NCBI GenBank assembly: GCA_026996855.1
Contig: JALWJZ010000087.1
Location: 1-38,721 of the forward strand
Length of the DNA: 38,721 nt
DNA from: Anaerolineales bacterium
GTDB taxonomy: Bacteria > Chloroflexota > Anaerolineae > Anaerolineales > DRMV01
Direction of reading: 5' to 3'
Part shown: one piece after another, positions 22,893 through 31,801 of the stretch
How the letters are laid out: each line of letters opens with the position of its first letter
Numbering within the stretch: position 1 is the stretch's first letter
Notes under the pieces: model-generated
What the model saw: only the letters and a program-made list of their open reading frames with translations
What the model was told of the DNA's origin: nothing
The model's database searches: none
Program-made: the position numbers and the translations under genes

Positions 22893-24041
22893 TTACGCCT
22901 CTTCCAGCACCTTCCTGGCAATGACCAGGCGTTGAATTTCGCTGGTGCCTTCGCCGATGGTCATCAAGCGTACGTCCCGGTAAAAACGTTCGACCGGGTA
23001 CTCCCGGCTGTACCCATACCCACCGTGAATTTGGATGGCATCTCGGCACACCTTCTCGGCCATTTCGCTGGCGAAGAGTTTGGCCATGGCCGCCGCTTTG
23101 GTGTAGGGCCGCCCCTGGTCCTTGAGCCAGGCTGCGTAGTAGGTCATCAGACGGGCGGCGTGAATGCTGGTGGCCATGTCGGCCAACATGAACCGGATGG
23201 CCTGGAAATCGGCCAGGGGTTTTTCGAAGGCTTTGCGTTCCAGGGCATAGCGCCGGGCCTCCTCGAACGCGGCCTGGGCCACCCCGACGGACAGGGCCGC
23301 GATGCCGATGCGCCCTCCGTCCAGCACCGCCAGGGTTTGCCGCAAGCCCGCGCCTACTTCGCCCAGGCGGAACTCGTCCGGGATGCGCACGTCTTCGAAC
23401 ATCAACGCGTGGCTGTGACTGGTGCCCAGCCCCATTTTCTTCTCCGGCGGCATGATGGTCAGACCGGGGGTGTCGGTGGGCACGATGAACATGGTGAAGG
23501 CTTTGGAGCCCCGTCCTTCGGCCGTGCGGGCCAGGACCACGATGTAGTCTGCGGCCGCGGCGTTGGTAATCCACATCTTCTGGCCTCGCAGTACCCAATG
23601 GTCGCCGTCTCGCTCCGCGCGGGTTTGAATCCCCCGCAGGTCGGAACCGGCCTGGGGTTCGGTCAGGGCCAGCGCGGCCAGACCTTTTTCCCCGATGGCC
23701 ACCTGGGGCAAAAAGCGACGCTTTTGCGCTTCGGTGCCGAACAGCACCAGAGGCGCGCATCCCAGGCCGTTGTGCGCAGCCACGGTAAGCGCGGTGCCCG
23801 CGTCGGCCCAGCCCAGGGCCTCGATGGCCAGTACCATGCTCACCGTGTCCATTTCACTTCCCCCATAGGCTTCGGGCACGGTCATACCCAACAAACCCAA
23901 AGGTCCCATCTTCTTCAGGGCTTCCCAGTGCATCTCCCCTTTTTCCGCCAACTCGGCCGCTTTCGGGCGCACTTCCTTAGCCGCAAACTCCCACACCATG
24001 TCCTTCCACATGCGTTGTTCTTCCGTCAGGGAAAAATTCAT
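22893..24041 (-). CDS. Acyl-CoA dehydrogenase
   Basis: FAD enzyme of 382 residues, the standard length for short/medium-chain and branched-chain acyl-CoA dehydrogenases, which introduce the alpha-beta double bond. ATG 24041 (MNFSLTEEQ) has AAGGAGGAGGCGAGCC upstream. Signatures are ALTEPQAGSDLRGIQT, the flavin-contact block WITNAAAADYIVVLAR, QIHGGYGYSREYPVERFYRDVR, and the catalytic Glu in IGEGTSEIQRLVIAR. Chain-length preference cannot be told. The next gene on the strand upstream is a thioesterase-like protein (131 bp away), which makes acyl-CoA metabolism the likely shared theme. Confidence 0.95.
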   Translation of the reverse strand: MNFSLTEEQRMWKDMVWEFAAKEVRPKAAELAEKGEMHWEALKKMGPLGLLGMTVPEAYGGSEMDTVSMVLAIEALGWADAGTALTVAAHNGLGCAPLVLFGTEAQKRRFLPQVAIGEKGLAALALTEPQAGSDLRGIQTRAERDGDHWVLRGQKMWITNAAAADYIVVLARTAEGRGSKAFTMFIVPTDTPGLTIMPPEKKMGLGTSHSHALMFEDVRIPDEFRLGEVGAGLRQTLAVLDGGRIGIAALSVGVAQAAFEEARRYALERKAFEKPLADFQAIRFMLADMATSIHAARLMTYYAAWLKDQGRPYTKAAAMAKLFASEMAEKVCRDAIQIHGGYGYSREYPVERFYRDVRLMTIGEGTSEIQRLVIARKVLEEA

Positions 24042-24102
24042 GGCTCGCCTCCTCCTTCGAGGTGTGGTGCATCTGAGTGTGCCACCTTTCCGCGCCACGT
24101 CA

Positions 24103-24173
24103 CCGCTTTACCGCCTTACCGCTTTACCGCCTTACCGCTTTACCGCCTTATCGCCCTATCGATTTTCCGCTTT
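24103..24173. repeat. 16-bp tandem repeat CCGCTTTACCGCCTTA
   Basis: Three perfect head-to-tail copies (24103-24118, 24119-24134, 24135-24150) are followed by decayed copies (TCGCCCTATCGATTTTCCGCTTTA) that reach the stop codon of the thioesterase gene. Each unit is itself two similar 8-mers (CCGCTTTA, CCGCCTTA). Confidence 0.85.
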
Positions 24174-24657
24174 ATTTCATGTGTTCGGGAATGAGCACCA
24201 TGACCGCGCGGCCTGTTACCGTGGGCTCCTCATGCCCTTCGGGGATGAGCACCGATTCCACCACCACCTTGCGCCGCCCGATTTCCACCGCCTTCCCCCG
24301 GACCACCAACATGGGTCCCAGGGGCGTGGGTTTCTTGAAATCCACCTGCAAGGACGCGGTCACGAAACGGGGCGCAGGCTCCCGGCTCAGGTCGATGCCT
24401 TTCTCGTGCACCCAAGCCCACGCGGCCACCCCCGCGCTGTGGCAATCGATGAGGGAGGCCACCAGGCCACCGTACACGAACCCAGGCACCGCGGTGTGCT
24501 CCGGCCTGGGGGTGAAGCGGGTCACACCTTCGCCCTCTTCCCAAAAGGTTTTGAATTGGTAGCCCTTGGGGTTCAGCCGACCACAGCCGTAGCAATGGGC
24601 AAAGTTCTCCGGGTACAAGTCTTGAATGGGGACCAGTTTGATGTCTACGTGGGCCAT
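24172..24657 (-). CDS. PaaI/4HBT-type hot-dog thioesterase
   Basis: A protein of 161 residues from ATG 24657, with CCGGAGGACG upstream; the frame is open for 265 further codons that are not protein-like. The fold is seen from NFAHCYGCGRLNPKGYQFK, the active-site stretch GFVYGGLVASLIDCHSAGVA (G-G ... D as in PaaI-like thioesterases), ASLQVDFKKPTPLG and VESVLIPEG. It probably hydrolyses an acyl-CoA; the two cysteines of HCYGCG are typical of a subgroup of this family. It ends in the tandem repeat, downstream of which is the acyl-CoA dehydrogenase gene in the same direction. Confidence 0.9.
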   Translation of the reverse strand: MAHVDIKLVPIQDLYPENFAHCYGCGRLNPKGYQFKTFWEEGEGVTRFTPRPEHTAVPGFVYGGLVASLIDCHSAGVAAWAWVHEKGIDLSREPAPRFVTASLQVDFKKPTPLGPMLVVRGKAVEIGRRKVVVESVLIPEGHEEPTVTGRAVMVLIPEHMK

Positions 24658-24729
24658 GCTCGTCCTCCGGTGCGGGATGGATTTCCATGTTATCCTACCA
24701 CAAGGTGGCTTTTCGCTTGTGGAAGAGGG

Positions 24730-24735
24730 TATAAT
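24730..24735 (+). promoter_or_regulatory. -10 element TATAAT upstream of the SpoIIAA-like gene
   Basis: A perfect TATAAT stands 52 bp before ATG 24787, in the divergent gap to the thioesterase gene. No good -35 is seen at 16-18 bp, so the promoter is only partly supported. Confidence 0.45.
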
Positions 24736-24786
24736 GCCTCCGAAATCGGGGTTTTGGAACAACCGGCCCTTGCAGGAGGTGGCCTT

Positions 24787-25209
24787 ATGAGTCAAGTCAA
24801 ACCTTTGTACTGGGAAGCGGTGCCGGATGTGGGTTACCACGTGGAACGCCGCGCGGATGGGGGAATGAACATCAAGGTGTGGCGCATCGACGAGCAAACC
24901 CTGGAACACTGGCGCCGTTTTGCCGAAACCCATGAGTTGTACTCCGACCGCCTGACCCGAAACCTGTACGACCTGCGAGAATTGGACGACCTGCCGGAAG
25001 AAGCGATTCAATACGCGGTGGAGGTGAACAGCGACCCCGCGGCCCGACGTTTGCGAGTGGCCGTGCTGGTTTCCAACGACCGGGTGAGGCAGGCCGTGGA
25101 GCGCATCGTGGCCCTGACCGCGCCCGAAGGCGGCGCGGAAATTCGCGTGTTCACCGACGAGGACGAGGCCGAAGCCTGGTTGGCCCGGCCCCTGGAAGAG
25201 ATGCTTTAG
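24787..25209 (+). CDS. Small soluble protein, SpoIIAA/STAS-like
   Basis: A protein of 140 residues from ATG 24787, with GCAGGAGGTGG in front. The sequence shows alternating strands and helices ending in a segment with AEIRVFTDEDEAEAWL. The F-x-D-x-x-x-A-x-x-WL ending is typical of SpoIIAA-like and STAS-like proteins, which are small alpha/beta regulators. The N-terminal part (YWEAVPDVGYHVERRADGGM) does not tell more. Function unknown. It is divergent from the thioesterase gene and 122 bp before the carbamoyltransferase gene; that gap holds a short GAGACC/GGTCTC hairpin and no other feature. Confidence 0.7.
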   Translation: MSQVKPLYWEAVPDVGYHVERRADGGMNIKVWRIDEQTLEHWRRFAETHELYSDRLTRNLYDLRELDDLPEEAIQYAVEVNSDPAARRLRVAVLVSNDRVRQAVERIVALTAPEGGAEIRVFTDEDEAEAWLARPLEEML

Positions 25210-25331
25210 CGGATGCGCCGGAGCCTTTTCCCGGCTTTGGCAACCCGCACGTGGCAGGCCCAGCCGAGACCTTCCGGGTCTCCAGCGTCTCCCTGTGAGG
25301 TGGACAGTCGCCTCGTCTCCTGGAGGAAGGC

Positions 25332-26273
25332 ATGATGGTAAAGAAGCGGGATTTTCTGGCGCTGGCCGACTATACGCCCGAGGAAATTTGGGGAATCCTG
25401 CATCGCGCCGTGGAGTTGAAAGACGAGTGGCAGCGCACCGGCCGCAACACACCCCTCCTCAAAGACCAAAGCCTGGCCATGGTCTTCCAGAAGCCCAGTT
25501 TGCGCACTCGCGTTTCCTTCGAAATGGCCATGCAGCATTTGGGCGGTTATGCCTTTTACCTGGGCCCCCAAGAAATCGGCCTGGGGAAGCGGGAGGCCAT
25601 CTCCGACGTGGCCCGGGTGCTGGCAGGGTACGTGGACGCCATCATGGCCCGGGTCTTCGACCATGCTCATGTGGAAGAACTGGCCCGCTGGGCCGAGGTG
25701 CCCGTCATCAACGGCCTGAGCGACTACAACCACCCCTGCCAGGCCCTGGCCGACGGCCTGACCATGTACGAGCATTTCGGTCGCATCCAGGGGTTGAAGG
25801 TGGTCTTCGTGGGCGATGGCAACAACGTGGCCGTTTCCCTGATGCATCTGTGCGCCAAATTGGGCGCGCATTTCGTCTTCTCCGGGCCGGAGGGCTATGA
25901 CCCGCCGCGAAAAGCCTGGGAACTGGCCCAGGCGTTCGCCCAGGAAAGTGGCGCGACCCTGACCATCGAACGAGACCCCTACAAAGCGGTGGAGGACGCC
26001 GACGTCATCTACACCGATACCTGGGTGAGCATGGGCCAGGAAGAGGAAGCCGAGAAGCGGTTGCAGATCTTTCCTCCTTACCAGGTGAACGCCGCTCTGG
26101 TGGCCCGGGCCAAGCCCACAGCCATCGTCATGCACTGCCTGCCCGCTCACCGGGGATACGAGATCACCGACGAAGTGATGGACGGCCCGCAGTCCGTGGT
26201 TTTCCAACAGGCCCACAACCGGCTACACGCGCAGAAAGGGTTGCTGGCCGTTTTGTTGGGGGAGGGAGCCTGA
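25332..26273 (+). CDS. argF: Ornithine carbamoyltransferase
   Basis: Makes citrulline from ornithine and carbamoyl phosphate in arginine synthesis. The protein has 313 residues, the family length. The carbamoyl-phosphate loop is [12 protein letters not shown] (S-x-R-T-R), followed by HPCQALADG, the [11 protein letters not shown] block and the ornithine-side motif [16 protein letters not shown] with the catalytic Cys. HCLPAHRG separates it from aspartate and N-acetylornithine carbamoyltransferases. Two adjacent ATGs (25332, 25335) follow GGAGGAAGGC; I chose the first. No other arg genes lie nearby. The 71-bp gap to pyk holds a CCCCCTTGGGGG palindrome. Confidence 0.95.
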   Translation: MMVKKRDFLALADYTPEEIWGILHRAVELKDEWQRTGRNTPLLKDQSLAMVFQKPSLRTRVSFEMAMQHLGGYAFYLGPQEIGLGKREAISDVARVLAGYVDAIMARVFDHAHVEELARWAEVPVINGLSDYNHPCQALADGLTMYEHFGRIQGLKVVFVGDGNNVAVSLMHLCAKLGAHFVFSGPEGYDPPRKAWELAQAFAQESGATLTIERDPYKAVEDADVIYTDTWVSMGQEEEAEKRLQIFPPYQVNAALVARAKPTAIVMHCLPAHRGYEITDEVMDGPQSVVFQQAHNRLHAQKGLLAVLLGEGA

Positions 26274-26344
26274 GCCCCCTTGGGGGCCGGTTCCCCTCGG
26301 TATTCCGCGTTCCTCCGGGACGCCTACAGAAGGAGCAGGGAGAT

Positions 26345-27805
26345 ATGCCCGTTCAACGGCGAGTTTTGCGACGCACCAAAATCGTAGCCACCATCGGGCC
26401 GGCCAGCCGCTCGGAAAGCGTACTGCGCCAGTTGATATGGGCCGGTATGGATGTGGCTCGGCTCAACTTTTCCCACGGCACCCATGAAGAGCACGCGGAG
26501 GTCATCCGTACCGTGCGCTATCTCTCCAAGCGCATGGGCAAGCCGGTGACCATCTTGCAAGATTTGCAAGGCCCCAAAATCCGCCTGGGCGACCTCATTC
26601 AGCCCATCACGGTGGAGCAGGGACAGGTGGTGCGTTTCCAGGTGGCCGACGCGCAAACGGACCCCGAAGTGCTCCCCGTGGCCTTTCCGGCTTTCCTGGA
26701 TTACGTGCACCCCGGCACCCGCATCGTGATGGACGACGGGTTGCTGGAATTCGAAGTGGTGGAAGTGGACGAAGGAGAAGTGAAAGCCCGGGTTTTGGTA
26801 GGGGGTGTGGTCAGTTCCCATAAGGGCATCAACCTGCCGGGCGTGGCCATCGACATTCCCGGTTTCACGGAAAAAGACGAGGACGACTTGAAATTCGGCC
26901 TGGACCACGACGTGGATGCGGTGGCCATTTCCTTCGTGCGCACCGCGGAGGACGTGGCCCGGGTGCGCCAGGCCATCGGCCAGCACGCGCCGGACAAAGT
27001 GGACATACCCCTCATTGCCAAGATGGAGCGCCGGGAAGCCCTGGAGAACTTGGAGGAAATCCTCACCGTAGCCGACGGCGTGATGGTGGCCCGGGGCGAC
27101 CTGGGTGTGGAAATCCCCATTCAAGAGGTGCCCATCGCCCAAAAGCGCATCATCGAGATGGCCAATCGCTACGGCAAGGTGGTCATCACCGCCACGCAGA
27201 TGCTGGAATCCATGATGCATCATCCCCGCCCCACCCGGGCCGAGGCTTCGGACGTGGCCAACGCGGTGTTCGACGGCACCGATGCCCTCATGCTTTCCGG
27301 TGAAACCGCCTCGGGGAAGTATCCGGTAGAAGCGGTGCGTACCATGGACGCCATCATCCGCACCGCGGAAATGCACCTGGGGCACATCAACCGCTGTCTA
27401 CGCAATGGGGAAGAGTTCGCCCGCGAGTTGCAAGGGCTGCCCTTGAGCCTGGCCCTGGCCGCGCGCAAACTGGGCGATATGCCCGATATGGCCGCGCTGG
27501 CCGTTTTTACCCACACCGGACGCACGGCCATTTTGCTTTCCAAAACCCGCCCCAACGCCGCGATTCTGGCCTTCACCCCAGAAGAGCGCACCTACCGGCG
27601 GCTGAACATGTATTGGGGGGTGTACCCTCATACCACTCCCTTTGCCGAAAACGTGGAGAAGATGCTCAGTCACATCGAAAGCGCTATGAAAAGCACCGGC
27701 CTGGTCCGCCGGGGGCAAAAGGTGGTACTCATCGCCGGGTTCCCCGTGGATGCCATGCGTCCGGCCAATTTCCTCTTAGTGCATACCGTGGGGGCGTCGT
27801 TATAA
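26345..27805 (+). CDS. pyk: Pyruvate kinase
   Basis: Final ATP-forming step of glycolysis, phosphoenolpyruvate to pyruvate. The protein has 486 residues. It begins with the TKIVATIGPAS block, then MDVARLNFSHGTHEEH, LQDLQGPKIRLG, the catalytic region IPLIAKMERREALENLEEIL, MVARGDLGVEIP, TATQMLESMMHHPRPTRAE and LSGETASGKYPVEAV, and has a complete C-terminal domain for allosteric control (FTHTGRTAILLSKTRPNA). The start has GAAGGAGCAGGGAGAT upstream. No C-terminal PEP-utilizer-like extension is present. A TATAAT at 27801-27806, over the stop codon, could help transcribe the next gene. Confidence 0.96.
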   Translation: MPVQRRVLRRTKIVATIGPASRSESVLRQLIWAGMDVARLNFSHGTHEEHAEVIRTVRYLSKRMGKPVTILQDLQGPKIRLGDLIQPITVEQGQVVRFQVADAQTDPEVLPVAFPAFLDYVHPGTRIVMDDGLLEFEVVEVDEGEVKARVLVGGVVSSHKGINLPGVAIDIPGFTEKDEDDLKFGLDHDVDAVAISFVRTAEDVARVRQAIGQHAPDKVDIPLIAKMERREALENLEEILTVADGVMVARGDLGVEIPIQEVPIAQKRIIEMANRYGKVVITATQMLESMMHHPRPTRAEASDVANAVFDGTDALMLSGETASGKYPVEAVRTMDAIIRTAEMHLGHINRCLRNGEEFARELQGLPLSLALAARKLGDMPDMAALAVFTHTGRTAILLSKTRPNAAILAFTPEERTYRRLNMYWGVYPHTTPFAENVEKMLSHIESAMKSTGLVRRGQKVVLIAGFPVDAMRPANFLLVHTVGASL

Positions 27806-27846
27806 TGGAACCCAGAGGTGCATTTGTTGTTGAAAGGTGAGGGTAA

Positions 27847-28461
27847 ATGGACGAGGAAACGTTTGTGGATGGCACCCCGGGGGAAACGGAACAGGAAAGT
27901 TCGCCCACATCTTTGGACATCCAACCCCCCGCTTCGCCCGAATCGCCTGTGCGACGTCGGGAATGGGTGGCTTTCTTGAAGGAAACCCTTTTCACGTTTC
28001 TCCTGGGCCTGCTTTTCTACTTTGTCATCAATCTGCTCACCGTGCGCACCACGGTGTGGGGATACAGCATGATGCCCACCTTCCGGGGCGGCGAATATCT
28101 GCTGGTCTGGCGGTGGGCGTATTGGAATCGCCTTCCCGAACGGGGGGACATCGTGGTCTATCGAGACGAAGAGGCCCAGGCCGAGTATGTGAAACGGGTC
28201 ATCGGTCTGCCGGGGGAGGAAGTCCTCATCCAAAACGGTCGGGTTTTCATCAACGGAGAGCCGCTGACGGAGCCGTACGTCCAGGAGCGGCCACGGTATG
28301 AGGGCTACTGGAAAGTGCCCGAGGGCCATGTGTTCCTGTTGGGGGACAATCGCAACCACTCCACGGATTCCCACATCACCGGTCCGGTGCCTTTGAAGAA
28401 CATCATCGGCAAGGTGGTGCTCATCTACTGGCCCCCGGAAGCCATCCGAGTGTTTCGGTGA
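27847..28461 (+). CDS. lepB: Signal peptidase I
   Basis: Membrane serine protease of 204 residues that removes signal peptides from exported proteins. An acidic, Pro-rich cytoplasmic segment (1-38) is followed by one membrane helix (about 42-64), then the catalytic Ser74 in GYSMMPT and Lys116 in YVKRVIGLPGE, GDIVVY, and box E GDNRNHSTDSH. The single helix and length match the short Gram-positive-type enzymes. It begins 41 bp after pyk, with AAAGGTGAGGG as ribosome binding site. It is followed by two hairpins and converges on the membrane protein gene at 28672. Confidence 0.95.
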   Translation: MDEETFVDGTPGETEQESSPTSLDIQPPASPESPVRRREWVAFLKETLFTFLLGLLFYFVINLLTVRTTVWGYSMMPTFRGGEYLLVWRWAYWNRLPERGDIVVYRDEEAQAEYVKRVIGLPGEEVLIQNGRVFINGEPLTEPYVQERPRYEGYWKVPEGHVFLLGDNRNHSTDSHITGPVPLKNIIGKVVLIYWPPEAIRVFR

Positions 28462-28469
28462 CGAGGAAG

Positions 28470-28530
28470 GCGGGAGAAACTCCCGCTCTGAACTTTGGCC
28501 TTATGTGGTGGGCGAAAGCCCACCACATAA
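28470..28530 (+). terminator. Two hairpins after lepB
   Basis: First, GCGGGAG-AAA-CTCCCGC (28470-28486). Then a perfect 13-bp stem TTATGTGGTGGGC with a GAAA tetraloop (28501-28530). Neither is followed by a long T tract, but the second is very stable. Together with the terminator at 28651 they fill most of the 210-bp gap after lepB. Confidence 0.55.
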
Positions 28531-28650
28531 AGATGGGGATCATCCATCAAAGCAAACCTTGTTTTGGCGGTGAGGTCGCCTTCACCCAGTCTCACAAAGC
28601 GATGCAGCGCGACAAACCCAGCCTTATTCTTGAAAAGGCCAAATCTGAGG

Positions 28651-28672
28651 GCGGGAGGAACTCCCGCTTTTT
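28651..28672 (+). terminator. Rho-independent terminator
   Basis: GCGGGAG-GAA-CTCCCGC followed by TTTTTC, downstream of lepB and directly at the end of the convergent gene. The stem is identical to the one at 28470. Confidence 0.75.
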
Positions 28673-30252
28673 CATTGGAATTGGAAAAAGAAGAGGGAAG
28701 CCGCGGCCAGGAAGGCCAGGGCCCACATGAGGCCGCTCTCTCCCTCGAAGACGACGCTCAGGAAATAGAGGAAGCTTTCGACACCGGTTACCAGGCCTCG
28801 GTAAAGGGCGATTCCCTGCCCGGCGAAATAGCGCAGGGGGCGTTGCAGGGTCTGCTCCGAAACGTGGAATTGCCGGAGGCCACGTTCCAGAGCCAGGCCC
28901 AGAATAATGGCCGTGATCACGAGCAGAGGGCCAGGGAGCCACAAGGCCCATGTGGGAAGCCCTTGAGGTGCGGGCAGGCTCCAGCCCCAACGCCAAAGCC
29001 CCACCACCAGAACACCCAGCCCCAGGGGATAGAAAACCCGGACCCAACGAGGGTATTCATCCAGATGGCGGCCCTGAAAGGCACTCCGGCTCACCAGAAG
29101 CGGCAGGCTTGGGGCCAGAACCAATGCCGCCCACAGACCTATCCACCACGGCGCCTGCCCCCATAGGGCACTACCGGCTTGGCCCGGGGTCCAGGGCCAC
29201 AGGGTAAGGGCCAGGCCCAGGGCTGCCCAGAGGGGAAGCAGGCGCTTGTCGGGGAGGCGGAAGAGGGCCACCGCAGCGCCCAACAGCCACGGCAGGCTGG
29301 CCCAAAAAAGGGCCGTTTGAGCCAGGCCGAACCAGGCGGCCATCAAGGCCGGCCATGCCCAAAGAGCGACCAGTCCGGTCAGCCCGGCCAGGCGGGTGGG
29401 CGCGCCGACCCAGCGAGCCAACCCAACCCACGCGGCCACGAAACCCAGGAACAGGAACAGGCCCAGCATCCAGCCCGGCTCCCCACCCGGGGGCCAGGAG
29501 GCCAACCCGTGCAGGGCAGGCAGTGTGCTGCCTGCTACCAGCCACAGGGGGAGCAAGCGCCCACCCCGACGCCAAAAATCCTTCCGGGACGTGCTAAAAA
29601 CAGGGGCTGCCCACAGCAAACGCCACAGCACCAGCGTCAGCAACAGGCCCCGCAACAGGCCATCCTCCACAGGCTGGTGCAGGGGCGCATCGGCTACCTG
29701 AAGGCCCCAATACATGGCCCCTAACCAAGAAACCGACCGGGCCACCGTATGCCATTGCCAGGCCAAACGCGTCTCCTGGTCCGGCCACAGATGCAGGGCC
29801 AAGGCCAGGGCGATGAGGTCGCCCAGGACCCAGGCCCACCATAGCCCGGACGGGCTTTTGGGCGTCAGGGCCCACAGACTCGCGGCCACTCCCGGCCACC
29901 ATATCAGCCAGCCCTGGGTGCGGGTGCGGGAATCCGGGTTTTCCGCATAGGGGGCTTCGGCCAGCAGGGCCGCGGCCATCCAGGTCAGGCCCACCAGGAG
30001 CATCGCCCATCGCACCGGAGACCATTCCCCCATCAAGCCCCAGGCACGTGCCCAGTCATCAAAGGAAACCAACAGCCAGGGCACTTCGATGGGGCCGGGA
30101 GGTCGCGCCACAAGAACCACCAGCCACAGGAGCATCCCCGCCGGAGCGGAGATGAACCAGCCCAGCCCCTCATGGGGCCAGCGCCACCGGATAAGAATCA
30201 GCCCCAAAACGGTGAGCAGGATGAGGACGTAGAGAAAGAAAAGCATTGTCAT
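28672..30252 (-). CDS. Polytopic membrane protein, unknown function
   Basis: A protein of 526 residues, almost entirely hydrophobic, with about 14 likely membrane helices separated by short Trp- and Pro-rich loops. Examples are LFFLYVLILLTVLGLILIRW at the N-terminus, GMLLWLVVLVARPPG, and the final pair ESFLYFLSVVFEG and ALAFLAAASLFFFQF. The size and helix number recall antiporter-like subunits of complex I and Mrp systems, but I see none of their conserved charged helix residues, so this is only a resemblance. No signal or soluble domain. It may be in one unit with the hydantoinase gene, but a 127-bp gap full of hairpins lies between. Confidence 0.75.
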   Translation of the reverse strand: MTMLFFLYVLILLTVLGLILIRWRWPHEGLGWFISAPAGMLLWLVVLVARPPGPIEVPWLLVSFDDWARAWGLMGEWSPVRWAMLLVGLTWMAAALLAEAPYAENPDSRTRTQGWLIWWPGVAASLWALTPKSPSGLWWAWVLGDLIALALALHLWPDQETRLAWQWHTVARSVSWLGAMYWGLQVADAPLHQPVEDGLLRGLLLTLVLWRLLWAAPVFSTSRKDFWRRGGRLLPLWLVAGSTLPALHGLASWPPGGEPGWMLGLFLFLGFVAAWVGLARWVGAPTRLAGLTGLVALWAWPALMAAWFGLAQTALFWASLPWLLGAAVALFRLPDKRLLPLWAALGLALTLWPWTPGQAGSALWGQAPWWIGLWAALVLAPSLPLLVSRSAFQGRHLDEYPRWVRVFYPLGLGVLVVGLWRWGWSLPAPQGLPTWALWLPGPLLVITAIILGLALERGLRQFHVSEQTLQRPLRYFAGQGIALYRGLVTGVESFLYFLSVVFEGESGLMWALAFLAAASLFFFQFQ

Positions 30253-30285
30253 ACTGCCCCAGATTCGAGTATGCTAAAAGCGAAC

Positions 30286-30370
30286 CTCCGAACCGCTTCA
30301 GAGCGGGGTAGGAGGTGGTCCGAACACAGTTCGGAGTGCAGGAGCCGCCTTAGAGGCGGCTCTTTGTTTT
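30286..30370. repeat. Cluster of three short perfect hairpins
   Basis: In the gap between the hydantoinase stop and the membrane protein start are CCGCT-TCAG-AGCGG (30293-30306), embedded in CCTCC/GGAGG, then TCCGAAC-ACA-GTTCGGA (30319-30335) and GAGCCGCCT-TAG-AGGCGGCTC (30342-30362). The last is followed by TTTGTTTTT on the plus strand. On the minus strand, the direction of both genes, no T tract follows. Confidence 0.7.
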
Positions 30371-30379
30371 TGGGGAATT

Positions 30380-31801
30380 TCACACCACCTCATACCCCGT
30401 GCGGTGCAGGAAGCGGCCCATCCCCGGCCGGCCCAGCCACCGGCCTTCGTCCACAATCAGGTGCCCCCGCAGGAACACCTGGATCGGAAAACCGGTGAGT
30501 TCCCAGCCCTCGTACAGGTTGTAATCCGTGCGGTGCTGGGCCACCTGCACGCCATAGGTCACCTTCAGGTCCGGGTCCCACACCACGATGTCCGCGTCCG
30601 CGCCGGGGACCAGCGCGCCCTTTTGGGGGTACAGGCCGAAAATCCGGGCCGGGTTGGTGCTGGTCAGGGCCACGAACTGGTTGGGCGTCAGGGGACCTTC
30701 CACCACCCCTTTGGTCCAGAGCACGGGGAGCCGGTCGCCCACGCCGGGAACGCCGTTGGGGATTTTCGTAAAATCGTCCTTCCCCAACTCCTTGCCCGGA
30801 ATGGCCACGGGTTTGCCCTCGTACAGGATGGGGCGGGTGCCGTCGTAGAAGAAAGGACAGTGGTCGGTGCCCACGGTCTGGAGGATATCCAGGGCCAGGC
30901 CCTCCCACAGCGCCAGGTTGTCTTCCACCGAGCGCATGGGCGGGGAACACACCCATTTGGCGCCGTCGGGCCGAGCCAAGTGCTCCTCGGTGAAGAAAAG
31001 ATACTGGGGGCAGGTCTCGCCCATGACGGGAAGCCCCTGCTCGCGCGCGTAGCGCAGCATGTCCACCTCGCCCGCCGCGTTCATGTGCACGATGTAGAGG
31101 GCTGCGTCGGCCTGTTGCGCCAGGGCCGCGCCCCGGAGCGTGGCTTCCACCGCGCCCCATTTGGGCCGGGTGCGCGCGTGCCACACCGGTTCGGTGTGGC
31201 CCTGGGCCAGGGCCTCCTGCACCAGAATCTCGATGACGTCGCCGTTTTCCGCGTGGAGCATGGTGAGCAGGCCCAATTCGCGCGCCCGGCGCATGGCCTG
31301 GAAGATTTCCCCATCCTGCAAGCGCAGCCGACCGTTGTACGCCATGAAGACCTTGATGCTGGCAATGCCCCATTCGGGCAGGCGAGCCATCTCCTCGTAA
31401 ATGGCCTGGTCCCAGCGGGTAATGTTCATGTGCAGGCCGTAATCCACCGCGACCTTGGGGTCGGCTTTGGCCCGCCAGGCGCGAATGGATTCCTCCAGGG
31501 TGGGGTGGTCAAGGGGGACGAAATCCAGCACCGTGGTGGTCCCGCCGAAAGCCGCGGCCTTGGTGCCCGTGTAGTGGTCGTCGGAAGAGACGGTGCCGAA
31601 CATGGGCAGGTCCAGATGCACGTGGGGGTCCACGCCGCCGGGGAGGAGGAGTTTCCCCGAAACATCCATCACTTCCGCATCGGGCACGGTGAGGTCCCGG
31701 CCAATGGCCGCGATGCGTTCCCCCACGATGAGTAGGTCGGCCTCGAAAGTGTCCGACGCGGTGATGATGGTGCCGCCTTTGAGCAAGAGTTTACGAGCCA
31801 T
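30380..31801 (-). CDS. D-hydantoinase / dihydropyrimidinase
   Basis: Cyclic amidohydrolase of 473 residues; ATG 31801 has GCAGGAGGCCCGGT upstream. The metal ligands are H60-x-H62 in GGVDPHVHLD, the carboxylated Lys150 in ASIKVFMAYNG, a His in LHAENGD, a His in YIVHMNA and the Asp in TVGTDHCPF. MAYNG and the FTKIPNGVPGVGDR loop are typical of the dihydropyrimidinase/hydantoinase branch rather than dihydroorotase or allantoinase. It opens dihydrouracil- or hydantoin-type rings. No other pyrimidine-degradation gene is visible nearby, so its physiological substrate is open. Confidence 0.93.
   Translation of the reverse strand: MARKLLLKGGTIITASDTFEADLLIVGERIAAIGRDLTVPDAEVMDVSGKLLLPGGVDPHVHLDLPMFGTVSSDDHYTGTKAAAFGGTTTVLDFVPLDHPTLEESIRAWRAKADPKVAVDYGLHMNITRWDQAIYEEMARLPEWGIASIKVFMAYNGRLRLQDGEIFQAMRRARELGLLTMLHAENGDVIEILVQEALAQGHTEPVWHARTRPKWGAVEATLRGAALAQQADAALYIVHMNAAGEVDMLRYAREQGLPVMGETCPQYLFFTEEHLARPDGAKWVCSPPMRSVEDNLALWEGLALDILQTVGTDHCPFFYDGTRPILYEGKPVAIPGKELGKDDFTKIPNGVPGVGDRLPVLWTKGVVEGPLTPNQFVALTSTNPARIFGLYPQKGALVPGADADIVVWDPDLKVTYGVQVAQHRTDYNLYEGWELTGFPIQVFLRGHLIVDEGRWLGRPGMGRFLHRTGYEVV

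Noticed and set aside
24103-24173. CRISPR array
   Set aside because: The repeats are 16 bp, directly adjacent and without spacers, so it is a simple tandem repeat.
24658-25452. N-terminal extension of the thioesterase frame to 25452
   Set aside because: It is antisense to the SpoIIAA-like gene and the start of argF; the family N-terminus and ribosome binding site are at 24657.
28672-30252. Assignment as NADH dehydrogenase subunit L/M/N
   Set aside because: Helix number and size agree, but the conserved Lys/Glu residues in membrane helices and typical loop motifs of these subunits were not found.
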